Origin: an uncultured Bacilli bacterium
GTDB taxonomy: Bacteria; Bacillota_I; Bacilli_A; RF39; UBA660
Length of the DNA stretch: 41,996 bases
Direction of reading: 5' to 3'
NCBI GenBank assembly: GCA_944358505.1
Contig: CALVRG010000024.1
Span: forward strand, 1-41,996
Made by a program: the position numbers and the translations under genes. Shown here piece by piece: positions 16,089-24,384 of this stretch (position 1 is its first letter; each line of letters begins with the position of its first letter). The notes under the pieces are model-generated. The model ran no database searches. It saw only the letters and a program-made list of their open reading frames with translations, and was not told where the DNA came from.

Positions 16089-17507
16089 ATGAAAGAAAAA
16101 TTAGTTAAAGATATAACTTCAAGAGATGTTGATTTTGCAAGATGGTATACAGATGTATGTAGAAAAGCAGAACTTGTAAATTATTCTAATGTTAAAGGAA
16201 GTATGATTATTGAACCATTAGGTTATGCTATATGGGAGAATATGCAAAAAGTACTTGATAAAATGTTCAAGGAGACAGGTCATGAAAATGTTCAATTTCC
16301 TATGTTTATTCCTGAATCATTACTTAATGTAGAAAAAGAACATATTGAAGGCTTCGCACCTGAAGTTGCTTGGGTAACTTATGGTGGTAATGAAAAGTTA
16401 GAAGAAAGAATGTGTGTTAGACCTACTAGCGAGGTATTGTTTTGTGATTATTATAAAAATGTTATTAAAACTTATCGTGATTTACCAAAATTATATAATC
16501 AGTGGTGTACAATTGTTAGATGGGAAAAAACTACTAGACCTTTCCTTAGAAGTAGAGAAATTCTTTGGCAAGAAGGCCACACTATGCATAGAACTAGTGA
16601 AGAAGCTAAAGAAGAGACTCTTAGGATGTTTAATATTTATAAAAAGTTTCAAGAAGAATACCTTGCTCTACCTGTTATAACTGGTAAAAAGACTGAAAAA
16701 GAAAAATTTGCTGGTGCAGAAGTTACTTATACAATTGAGGCAATGATGTATGATGGTTATGCCCTTCAAAATGGAACAAGTCACTATTTTGGAGATCATT
16801 TTGCTAAGGCTTTTGATATTAAGTTTCAAGATGAAGATAATACTTTAAAAACACCTTTTCAAACTAGTTGGGGTGTATCTACTAGAATGATTGGGGGATT
16901 AATTATGACTCATAGTGATGATCATGGTTTAGTTCTTCCACCTAAGATTGCTCCATATAAGGTTATAATTATTCCTATTGGTGATGTTAGTAAAAAATTG
17001 GAGGATTTAAAAAGCAAATTAAATGATAAAGGTATTACTTTCAAAAGTGATGAATCTAAAAAAAGTCCAGGTTTTAAGTTTGCAGAAGCTGAAGTTAAGG
17101 GTTATCCTATTAGAATTGAACTTGGTAAAAGAGATTTAGAAAATAATAAAGTTACCTTAGTTAGAAGAGATACTTTAGAAAAAATCACTATTTTATATGA
17201 TGATATAATTATAGAAATAGAAAAATTATTAGAAACTATCCAAAACGATATGTTTAATAGAGCAAAAAAAAGAAGAGATTCTATGATTTATGAAGCTAAT
17301 AGTTATGAAGAATTATTAGAAATTGCTAAAAATAAAAAAGGATTTATTAAAATAAATTGGTGTGGAAATAGTGCTTGTGAAGATAAAATAAAAGAAGATA
17401 CTGCTTTTAAGTCAAGATGTTTAATTGAAAATGAAAAAGTCACAGGATGTTGTCCTGTTTGTGGTAAGAAGGCTACTACAAGAATTTATATAGGAAAACA
17501 ATATTAG
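16089..17507 (+). CDS. proS: Prolyl-tRNA synthetase, archaeal/eukaryal type
   Basis: Charges tRNA-Pro with proline. 472 aa, class II synthetase of the short ProS type 3 group without the INS editing domain, as in mycoplasmas, archaea and some Firmicutes. Typical blocks: FARWYTDVCRKAELVNYSNVKG near residue 16, the VRPTSE motif, the motif-2 loop VRWEKTTRPFLRSREILWQEGHT (~residues 150-175), and a C-terminal zinc-binding extension with Cys pairs (CGNSACE and CCPVCGKK), ending in YIGKQY with the C-terminal Tyr of this type. GGGAG lies about 10 nt upstream of the ATG. An overlapping 2-codon ATG-ACA-TGA precedes the start. Confidence 0.97.
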   Translation: MKEKLVKDITSRDVDFARWYTDVCRKAELVNYSNVKGSMIIEPLGYAIWENMQKVLDKMFKETGHENVQFPMFIPESLLNVEKEHIEGFAPEVAWVTYGGNEKLEERMCVRPTSEVLFCDYYKNVIKTYRDLPKLYNQWCTIVRWEKTTRPFLRSREILWQEGHTMHRTSEEAKEETLRMFNIYKKFQEEYLALPVITGKKTEKEKFAGAEVTYTIEAMMYDGYALQNGTSHYFGDHFAKAFDIKFQDEDNTLKTPFQTSWGVSTRMIGGLIMTHSDDHGLVLPPKIAPYKVIIIPIGDVSKKLEDLKSKLNDKGITFKSDESKKSPGFKFAEAEVKGYPIRIELGKRDLENNKVTLVRRDTLEKITILYDDIIIEIEKLLETIQNDMFNRAKKRRDSMIYEANSYEELLEIAKNKKGFIKINWCGNSACEDKIKEDTAFKSRCLIENEKVTGCCPVCGKKATTRIYIGKQY

Positions 17508-17512
17508 TTATG

Positions 17513-17550
17513 AAAGACACTTTATATTAATTTGTAAAGTGTCTTTTTTT
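17513..17550 (+). terminator. Terminator of proS
   Basis: AAAGACACTTTA and TAAAGTGTCTTT form a 12-bp stem with a 10-nt loop, followed by a T7 run. Confidence 0.9.
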
Positions 17551-17649
17551 GGTATTTGTTATTATTAATTTATTTATTGATTTTTTATACTTTTTTATTT
17601 AATTCCTTTAAATATTCATTAATTAAATCTATATATTTATATTTTCAAA

Positions 17650-17682
17650 TTAAAAAGATACCATATCAAACAAAGGTATCTT
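17650..17682 (-). terminator. Terminator of the 130-aa hypothetical gene
   Basis: On the minus strand AAGATACC and GGTATCTT form an 8-bp stem (17682-17655), followed by TTTTTAATTTG. It overlaps the stop codon. The ~100 bp between this and the proS terminator is plain AT-rich DNA. Confidence 0.8.
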
Positions 17683-18073
17683 ATCTTTTAAGAGATTTTA
17701 CATAAGATTTTTTTATTTCTTTAGTATCAGAATATTTCATACAATATCTTTCAAGAAAACATAAAGCATGATTTTTTTCGACATCATTAAAATGCTTATA
17801 ATTACATTCACTAGTTAAATATCTCTCAATTGCTTCTTCAAAAGTCAAACAATCATCATATACAGGAATTGAAGGAAAAAATGCAACTTCTGCAGTCTTA
17901 CTTTTCTTTTTCTTTGAAAAAAGATTTATATTAGTTATATTATTAGATCTAATATAACTATGAATTCCAACACCATAGACATCATTAAAGTTTACTTTAT
18001 GTAACTTTTTACTTTGTGACTTTGCATAAAATATAGTAAATTTTAATGAACCATCATCAAAAGTACCTTTCAT
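17681..18073 (-). CDS. Hypothetical protein (130 aa), unrecognised
   Basis: Soluble, basic, no signal peptide. A probable beta-rich first half (LKFTIFYAKS, VNFNDVYGVGIHSYI) carries a Lys cluster (KKKKSK, residues ~54-59). The second half is helical with several Cys (CLTF, ECNY, ALCFLERYCMKY). A strong AAAGGAGGCGG and a clear promoter and terminator show it is a real monocistronic gene. I recognise no family. Confidence 0.65.
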   Translation of the reverse strand: MKGTFDDGSLKFTIFYAKSQSKKLHKVNFNDVYGVGIHSYIRSNNITNINLFSKKKKSKTAEVAFFPSIPVYDDCLTFEEAIERYLTSECNYKHFNDVEKNHALCFLERYCMKYSDTKEIKKSYVKSLKR

Positions 18074-18108
18074 TAATAGCCGCCTCCTTTAAAATTAGTT
18101 TATTTTGT

Positions 18109-18137
18109 ATTATATAGTATTTTTTTATTATAAGCAA
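18109..18137 (-). promoter_or_regulatory. Promoter of the 130-aa hypothetical gene
   Basis: -35 TTGCTT (18137-18132), 17-nt spacer, consensus -10 TATAAT (18114-18109). Confidence 0.65.
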
Positions 18138-18165
18138 CAAAATTCTAATTTTACTTACTATTTTT

Positions 18166-18187
18166 ATGAATCACTATTCATTTTTTT
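18166..18187 (+). terminator. Plus-strand terminator-like hairpin between two minus-strand genes
   Basis: ATGAAT-CACT-ATTCAT followed by a T7 run works only in the plus direction, although both flanking genes are on the minus strand. The 6-bp AT-rich stem is weak. It could stop antisense transcription towards the Gre/HelD genes, or be chance. Confidence 0.35.
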
Positions 18188-18198
18188 GTAAAAGATAA

Positions 18199-18672
18199 TT
18201 AATTGTTTATTATATTTAATATTTGAATATTATAACTAATATCATCCACATTATACTTTACTTTATCTCCTACTTTCTTACCATATATAACACTACCTAA
18301 AGGGCTATTTACAGTGATAGTATTATCATCTTTACTAATAATATCCCCTACTAAAATAAATTCTTCTATTAAATTATCATCAAGAAATAAGATTTTTATT
18401 TTTTTATTTAATCCTACTAAATCATCGTTATTATCTTTCAAGATGATAATATCTTTTAGCATACTTTTCTTCTTGTTATATTTACTAAATAGTTCATGTT
18501 CTTTATGCATAGCTTCTTCATAAGCAAAATTATCATGCCATCCATCTCCATAAGTATCTTCACTTGCATATAGACTCATTAATTTGGCATTATCATCTAT
18601 TTCTTTTTTTATATCTTCTAGACTCTTTAAATAATTTTCATATCCTTTTCTATCTAAATATATCTTACTCAT
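18199..18672 (-). CDS. GreA/GreB-family transcription factor (divergent paralogue)
   Basis: 157 aa. An N-terminal helical hairpin (residues ~1-75) is followed by a C-terminal FKBP-like Gre domain (ISKDDNTITVNSPLGSVIYG, VGDKVKY). Gre factors insert the coiled coil into the RNA polymerase secondary channel and trigger transcript cleavage with acidic tip residues. Here the tip reads GDGWHDNFAYEEA instead of the GDLSENAEY type, so one catalytic Glu position is Asp and the spacing differs. This belongs to the alternative GreA/GreB-family subgroup rather than housekeeping GreA. The gene overlaps the end of helD by 8 nt and is translationally coupled to it. Confidence 0.8.
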   Translation of the reverse strand: MSKIYLDRKGYENYLKSLEDIKKEIDDNAKLMSLYASEDTYGDGWHDNFAYEEAMHKEHELFSKYNKKKSMLKDIIILKDNNDDLVGLNKKIKILFLDDNLIEEFILVGDIISKDDNTITVNSPLGSVIYGKKVGDKVKYNVDDISYNIQILNIINN

Positions 18673-20656
18673 AAATAATAAGTTCCTCTCTTGCTCTTGT
18701 ACATGCTACATAATAAAGATACTTATCTGTTTTAAAGGCATGATCTAAATCTATAATAATAACACTATCAAACTCTAATCCTTTAGCAATATAACTTGGT
18801 ACCACTACTAAATCTTTAATAAACTTTTTACTTTCTTCACTTAACAAAGATATATCTAATTTGTTTTTCAAACTATTATAAATAACTAAAGCTTCCCTAT
18901 CTTCTTTAGTAATAATAGCAAGTGACTTATAAGTATCTTTCAATCTATTAATATCATCTATTAGATTAGACATATCATATCTTATTAAGACATCTTTATT
19001 ATTACTCTTTTTAATAGCATTAACATAATTTAAATTTAATATTTTATTAGTATATTCTATTATTTCTTTAGTAGATCTATATGTCTTTTTTAACTCTAAA
19101 TAATTACTATCATTAAATATATCTTGTAACTCTTCTAGGCTATCATACTTATGATAAGGATTAATATTTTGATTAATATCCCCTAAAATAGTAAAACTTG
19201 CTTTCTTAAACATTTCTTTAATAATTATATATTGCAAATAATTATAATCTTGGGCTTCATCTATAACTACCTGTTTAATATAATTATTATAAGGGAAGCC
19301 AAATAACTTACCTTTTATATATGATGCTAATAGAGCATCTTCATAATTAATTATTTTAGTATTTTTAATATCTAATTTATATTTAGAATAATTACTATTA
19401 AAAAAGTCTTTATATATATCTTTAATATTAAATTTAATATTTAAATTATCTTTTATTAACTTTCTAATAGAGGCTTTTCTTTTACCTTCGGATCCATAAT
19501 ATTTTAATGATAAACACTTAGCAACTTCATCAAGCCTTGAAAGTAAAGGAAATCTACTATATTTTTCTTTTAATAAATAATTGATATCATCTTTTTTGAT
19601 AGTGATTACTTTATCTAAATCTATGTCATTTATTACTTTAAAATTATTAATAAAATTATCTATATAATTATCTAAATCATTTACTATTTCCTTGCTTTGT
19701 TTATATTTAATAATATAATAATCTTCTTTATTTCCTTTGTAATATCTACTTATAAAAGATGAAAAACTTTCAATATTTTTATATTCAGTTAAAAAGTAAC
19801 TTAAATAATCACTAAAAGTAGATTCTAAAGTATTATCTTCCCCTAATTCTGGCAAAACATTAGAAATATATTCTGAAAAAATAGAGTTTGGTGAGAATAT
19901 TAAGACATTATTAGATTTTAAATTTTTAATTCTATATAGAAGAAAAGCGATTCGATGAAGTGCGACTGATGTTTTACCACTACCTGCAATACCTTGTACT
20001 ATTAAGTTTTTATCTTCTAAATTTCTAATAATCTTATTTTGTTCTGTTTGAATAGTATTAACTATATTTTTCATTTTTTCATTATCAGTAGTTGCAATTA
20101 CTTTTTGTAATAGTTCATCATCAATATTTAAAGAATTGTCAAAAATATTTTGAAGTTTTCTATTTTCTATAATATATTGTCTTTTCTTTTCTAATGTACC
20201 TTTATTTAAAATATTATCTACATAATATTTACAAGGTCCTACTTCATAATCATAAAAGATACTGCATATAGGACTTCGCCAATCATAGATAATATTGTCA
20301 TAATTTTCATCTTTTAAATAAGTTAGTGACATATAAATATTAAAAACATTATTATCACTATCTTTATATACAAAAGATGCAAAGTATGGTCTATCTTTAA
20401 TATTAGTTAAAGATTTATAATATTTCCTTTTAGAAAATATTCTTAAAGCCTCTAATTCATCATTAGTCATTACTTGATTAAATTCTGCACTATCAAATGA
20501 TGATTTATCTTGATAATTAAGTTTTCTAAAACTGATTAATTCTTCCTCTTTTAAAAATAAATCTTTACTTACACATTCTAATTCTTTGTCAAGTTTCTTT
20601 AAGATAAATTTTAATTTTTTATTTTCTTCAATCATCTCTTCTTTACTAATTGCCAT
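18665..20656 (-). CDS. helD: HelD-like superfamily 1 helicase (RNA polymerase recycling factor)
   Basis: 663 aa UvrD/Rep-family protein of the HelD type. The N-terminus is a coiled coil (~1-60) as in HelD arms that enter RNA polymerase channels. The HelD signature DWRSPICSIFYDYEVG is near residue 125. Walker A GIAGSGKTSVALHR is near 222, motif II is VIDEAQDYNYLQY, and the C-terminal motif VI is ACTRAREELIIYE. Known HelD proteins use ATP to remove stalled RNA polymerase from DNA. The start at 20656 has AAAGGAGGG upstream. It is co-transcribed with the Gre-like gene that overlaps its stop. Confidence 0.88.
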   Translation of the reverse strand: MAISKEEMIEENKKLKFILKKLDKELECVSKDLFLKEEELISFRKLNYQDKSSFDSAEFNQVMTNDELEALRIFSKRKYYKSLTNIKDRPYFASFVYKDSDNNVFNIYMSLTYLKDENYDNIIYDWRSPICSIFYDYEVGPCKYYVDNILNKGTLEKKRQYIIENRKLQNIFDNSLNIDDELLQKVIATTDNEKMKNIVNTIQTEQNKIIRNLEDKNLIVQGIAGSGKTSVALHRIAFLLYRIKNLKSNNVLIFSPNSIFSEYISNVLPELGEDNTLESTFSDYLSYFLTEYKNIESFSSFISRYYKGNKEDYYIIKYKQSKEIVNDLDNYIDNFINNFKVINDIDLDKVITIKKDDINYLLKEKYSRFPLLSRLDEVAKCLSLKYYGSEGKRKASIRKLIKDNLNIKFNIKDIYKDFFNSNYSKYKLDIKNTKIINYEDALLASYIKGKLFGFPYNNYIKQVVIDEAQDYNYLQYIIIKEMFKKASFTILGDINQNINPYHKYDSLEELQDIFNDSNYLELKKTYRSTKEIIEYTNKILNLNYVNAIKKSNNKDVLIRYDMSNLIDDINRLKDTYKSLAIITKEDREALVIYNSLKNKLDISLLSEESKKFIKDLVVVPSYIAKGLEFDSVIIIDLDHAFKTDKYLYYVACTRAREELIIYE

Positions 20657-20706
20657 AACTTTCCCTCCTTTATAATTAGTAAAGTTCTTTTGAAAACGAC
20701 TAAAAT

Positions 20707-20756
20707 CTACATAAATTAATATGTAGTATTATTTAAGTAATAATTTTGAAAAGCAA
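20707..20756 (-). promoter_or_regulatory. Promoter of helD-gre with a downstream palindrome
   Basis: -35 TTGCTT (20756-20751), 17-nt spacer, -10 AATAAT (20733-20728). Immediately after the -10 lies the inverted repeat CTACATA-N6-TATGTAG (20726-20707), covering the likely transcription start: a candidate operator or 5'-UTR hairpin. Confidence 0.5.
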
Positions 20757-20846
20757 CACGTCAGTAAGATAATAACAAATAAATTAGTTCTTGTAAATAG
20801 TTTGTATAAAATAATAGTAAAAGATGAAACTAATAAAGGTGATATT

Positions 20847-21791
20847 ATGCAAATAAATTTGGGTTATGTTGGTAATCCTATTACTCTTTTAGATATATAT
20901 TCACATAGTTTAACTTATAAAGATTATTTAAAGTATAAGGAACTAGGTAATAGGATACTAATTGATAGAATCAAATTAAATTTTAAAAATTTTGAAAATG
21001 TATTAAAATACAATTATGAAAATAAAATCCTATTTTATAGAATGACTCATACTATGTTTCCTTTACTTACGCATCCTAATATTAACATTGATTATAAAGA
21101 AGCTTTTAAAAAAGAGTTTAATTATTTAAAAAAAGTAATAAATAAATATAATCTTAGAATAGATACTCATCCCGATGAATTTTGTTTATTAAATAGTGAA
21201 AAATATGATGTCATCGTAAATAGTATAAAGATATTATCATTTCATTTGGAAATATTTAAACTGTTAGGTATTAATGGGAGATGTGTATTACATATTGGTA
21301 GTTCTAAGCCAAATAAGGATGTAGCATTAAAGAGATTTAAGGATAATTTTAATAAGTTAGATAATAAATTAAAAAAGTTAATATTACTTGAAAATGATGA
21401 TAAAACTTATACAGTTACTGATACACTTAATTTATGTGAAGAACTTTCCATACCTATGGTTTTAGATTATCATCATTATAATTGTAATCATTATAAAGAT
21501 GAAAAAATAGATAAATTATTGCCTAGAATAATTAAGACATGGGAGAATACTGGCCTAAAACCTAAAATGCATTTTTCTAATCAAAAAAGTAATAAAGAAA
21601 AAAGGAGTCATAGCATGTACTTAAACTATAACTCTTTTATTAAATTTATTAATATATTAAGTGAATTAAATACTGATATAGATATAATGATAGAAGCAAA
21701 AGGAAAAGATGAAGCATTATTAAGATTAATAAGACAATTAAAATTTTATAATGATTATAAAGTTATAGGGACAACTATTATTATACCATAA
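20847..21791 (+). CDS. uvsE: UV damage endonuclease UvsE (UVDE)
   Basis: Nicks DNA 5' to UV photoproducts and other lesions. 314 aa TIM-barrel metal enzyme. Family features: MTHTMFPLLTHP, the Asp/His-rich DTHPDEFCLL, HIGSSKPNK, LENDDKTYT and DYHHYNCNH with metal ligands, and KMHFSNQK near the end followed by KRSHS. The ATG at 20847 is chosen because AAAGGTGATATT precedes it; an in-frame start 15 codons earlier lacks such a site and adds unrelated residues. Divergent from helD. A weak promoter (TTGAAA-N18-TAATAA near 20746-20775) may serve it. Confidence 0.9.
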   Translation: MQINLGYVGNPITLLDIYSHSLTYKDYLKYKELGNRILIDRIKLNFKNFENVLKYNYENKILFYRMTHTMFPLLTHPNINIDYKEAFKKEFNYLKKVINKYNLRIDTHPDEFCLLNSEKYDVIVNSIKILSFHLEIFKLLGINGRCVLHIGSSKPNKDVALKRFKDNFNKLDNKLKKLILLENDDKTYTVTDTLNLCEELSIPMVLDYHHYNCNHYKDEKIDKLLPRIIKTWENTGLKPKMHFSNQKSNKEKRSHSMYLNYNSFIKFINILSELNTDIDIMIEAKGKDEALLRLIRQLKFYNDYKVIGTTIIIP

Positions 21792-21987
21792 CAAATTTTA
21801 TATTTAATATAGTCTTTTAATTTATAAATGACTTAATTCTGAATATATATCATTGGTGCTCAGTAAGTTTTTCTCTAAACAAAATTATAATTATAGTTCT
21901 TACATATTAAATATATTCACATTAAGTTTTAATAAAAAAGTATTATATCATTTTATATTATTGTTTTAATTTATAGTACTGTATAAC
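21792..21987. other. AT-rich intergenic stretch, no feature seen
   Basis: Convergent region between uvsE and the 50-aa gene. I see no ORF, RNA gene or strong terminator for uvsE. Confidence 0.5.
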
Positions 21988-21989
21988 TA

Positions 21990-22018
21990 AAAAAGATGAT
22001 AATTTACATCATCATCTC
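21990..22018 (-). terminator. Terminator overlapping the end of the 50-aa gene
   Basis: On the minus strand AGATGAT (22017-22011) pairs with ATCATCT (22000-21994), followed by TTTTT. The first arm is made from the last Met codons of the gene. Confidence 0.75.
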
Positions 22019-22156
22019 ATCTTCAAAATTATGAACAGCATTTCTCATTTTTTGTTTCATCATATTTAATTTGGCAGGATTGTTTTTAAAATATCTATAC
22101 ATTCCATATCCTGCTGCCATCATGATTCCAGCTGCTATCATTGTTTTTTTATCCAT
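22004..22156 (-). CDS. Small Met-rich membrane-associated protein (50 aa)
   Basis: It begins MDKKTMIAAGIMMAAGYGMY, with one hydrophobic segment (residues ~5-20), then a basic amphipathic helix (RYFKNNPAKLNMMKQKMRNA) and an acidic Met-rich end (DEMMM). Eleven to twelve of 50 residues are Met. GGAGGAAAAAAT lies just upstream of the ATG, and the terminator overlaps the stop. The layout resembles small YtxH-like membrane proteins of Firmicutes, but I cannot assign a family. A TATAAT -10 lies in the gap after recD2. Confidence 0.7.
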   Translation of the reverse strand: MDKKTMIAAGIMMAAGYGMYRYFKNNPAKLNMMKQKMRNAVHNFEDEMMM

Positions 22157-22203
22157 ATTTTTTCCTCCTATTTCTATTATGGATAACTATTATAAAAATA
22201 TAC

Positions 22204-24384
22204 TTAAATAATACCATTTTTTAAAAAATAATCTAATGTAGTCCTTCTTCTTTGTTCACTATTATTATTAATGGCCATTTCTAAAGCATTAATATCGCCT
22301 ATTAGAATAAGTTTTTCTTTACTTCTAGTAACACCAGTATATATTAATTTTCTATATAACATCTTATTATATCCTTTTACTATAGGCATAATTACAGTTT
22401 TAAATTCACTACCTTGACTCTTATGAATTGATATAGCATAAGCTAGAGAAAACTTATTAAACATTGTTTGTGTATATTTAACTTTATTTTCATCATAATC
22501 TATATATATTTCTTTTTTAGGTGATAATTTTATTCTATCAATTATTCCAATATCTCCATTAAAAACATACATTTCAGGCATATTAGATAATTCTATTACT
22601 TTATCATTTTCTCTATAAGTAACATTATTAATAACTATTTCTTTTTTGTTATTTGATTTTTTATTAATTATTTCTTGTAAAGCATTATTAATACTATCTA
22701 TACCATTAATAGTTTTATAAAGTGGTGCTAGTACTTGGTAATCATTATTTTTTAATTTACTAACTTCTTCTTTGATAGTATCTAATACTTTATTGTCTTT
22801 ACATTTTATAAATACTAAATCTTCTTTCTTGTTAAATATATCCTTATTAAGGATACCTTTATTAATATCATGGGCAAGGGTTATAATATTAGAATCTTTT
22901 CCTTGACGATATAAATTATTTAATTTTATAACTTTTATTTCTTCACTAGTTATTAAATCAAATAAGACATTTCCTGCACCAACACTAGGTAGTTGATTAG
23001 CATCTCCTACAAAAATTATTCTTGTATTAGTTGATAATCCTTTTAGAAGATTTGACAAAAGTAATGTATCTAACATACTGGATTCATCAATTATAACAAA
23101 ATTAACTTTGCTCTTATTATATTCATTAATTTGAAATCTATTAGTATCTTTATTCCATTTTAAAAACCTGTGAATAGTAGATGCTCCTAATACGGCAATT
23201 TCACTCATTCTTTTAGAAGCTCTTCCTGTTGGTGCAAGTAAAGCTAAGTTCTCTTCTAAATCTTTGGTTTTATAATTATTTAATACTTGATATAAATCTA
23301 TAATTCCCTTAATTATAGTAGTTTTACCAGTCCCAGGTCCTCCTGTTATAATTAAACATTTATTGGATAATGCTTCTTTAATTGCAATTTGTTGTTCTTC
23401 ATTATAACTGATATTGTTTTTAGCTTCTATTTCTTTCAAAGCTTTATCATAGTTTTTAATAGTTTCTTTTTTAGAATGTGCTAAAAGTCTTAATCTTCTT
23501 GCGATAAATATTTCAGAATCATAATATTCTTTTAAGTATATTTTGTCTTCTTTAACAACAATTAAATCTAAGTTTATTAAACTATTAAGAGAATTTAATA
23601 ATAATTCATCACTTACTTCACTATTTAATATTCTTAATAAATATGGCCTAATTTCATCTAAATAAAAATATGTATTACCACTTGCATTTGTAATCTCTCG
23701 TAATATATAAATGAGCACTGCTCTTACTCTTTTTAAATCTATTTTATTTTCATTATTTTTTAAAAATATATAATCACATACTTTAAAATATATATCATCA
23801 ATATCATAATAGGCTTTATATATATCTTCGTTTATATAATCAAAACTTTTTTCTTTAAATTTACTATATATTTTTAAACTATCTTTAGTTGAAAAGCCTA
23901 ATTTGGATAAGTTTAATATAATTTCATAACTACCCTGATAACTTTTTAAGGATTCATGTAAAACCCTAACTTGTTTTTCATTTATTCCTTTAACTAATAA
24001 TAAATTATTAGGATTATTTAATATAACATCAAAGGTTTCTTCGTGAAACATTGAAACAATTGCTTCTGCTGTTTTCTTACCAATACCTTTAAACATATCA
24101 CTACTTAATACACTAACTATGGAATCTGCCTCTTTTGGCATTACTCTTTCAAAATTAGTAACCATAAATTGTTCACCATATTTAGAGTGATTAGTAATAT
24201 TTCCATCTAAAATATATGTATCTATTTCATTTAGATCAGGAAGATAACCTGTAATAGTAATAGTCTTACTAATTAATTGGTCTAAATCATTACTTGCTTC
24301 TTTTACTTTGAATAATCCTATTAAATAACTATTATTACTATTATGATAAATTGTTTTTTTAAAGTTACCTGTTATATTACTCAT
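22204..24384 (-). CDS. recD2: ATP-dependent RecD2-type DNA helicase
   Basis: Superfamily 1B 5'-3' helicase of genome maintenance, acting without RecBC. 726 aa. An N-terminal OB-like domain and helix-hairpin-helix region (FKGIGKKTAEAIVSMF, LLLVKGINEKQVRVL) typical of RecD2 precede the motor: Walker A ITGGPGTGKTT near residue 350, motif Ia LLAPTGRASKRM, Walker B VIIDESSMLD, FVGDANQLPSVGAGN, and SH3-like plus motif VI region AYAISIHKSQGSEF. The ATG at 24384 is preceded by AGGAGAAATAA inside the mtaB 3' end. The two genes overlap by 8 nt. Confidence 0.95.
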   Translation of the reverse strand: MSNITGNFKKTIYHNSNNSYLIGLFKVKEASNDLDQLISKTITITGYLPDLNEIDTYILDGNITNHSKYGEQFMVTNFERVMPKEADSIVSVLSSDMFKGIGKKTAEAIVSMFHEETFDVILNNPNNLLLVKGINEKQVRVLHESLKSYQGSYEIILNLSKLGFSTKDSLKIYSKFKEKSFDYINEDIYKAYYDIDDIYFKVCDYIFLKNNENKIDLKRVRAVLIYILREITNASGNTYFYLDEIRPYLLRILNSEVSDELLLNSLNSLINLDLIVVKEDKIYLKEYYDSEIFIARRLRLLAHSKKETIKNYDKALKEIEAKNNISYNEEQQIAIKEALSNKCLIITGGPGTGKTTIIKGIIDLYQVLNNYKTKDLEENLALLAPTGRASKRMSEIAVLGASTIHRFLKWNKDTNRFQINEYNKSKVNFVIIDESSMLDTLLLSNLLKGLSTNTRIIFVGDANQLPSVGAGNVLFDLITSEEIKVIKLNNLYRQGKDSNIITLAHDINKGILNKDIFNKKEDLVFIKCKDNKVLDTIKEEVSKLKNNDYQVLAPLYKTINGIDSINNALQEIINKKSNNKKEIVINNVTYRENDKVIELSNMPEMYVFNGDIGIIDRIKLSPKKEIYIDYDENKVKYTQTMFNKFSLAYAISIHKSQGSEFKTVIMPIVKGYNKMLYRKLIYTGVTRSKEKLILIGDINALEMAINNNSEQRRRTTLDYFLKNGII

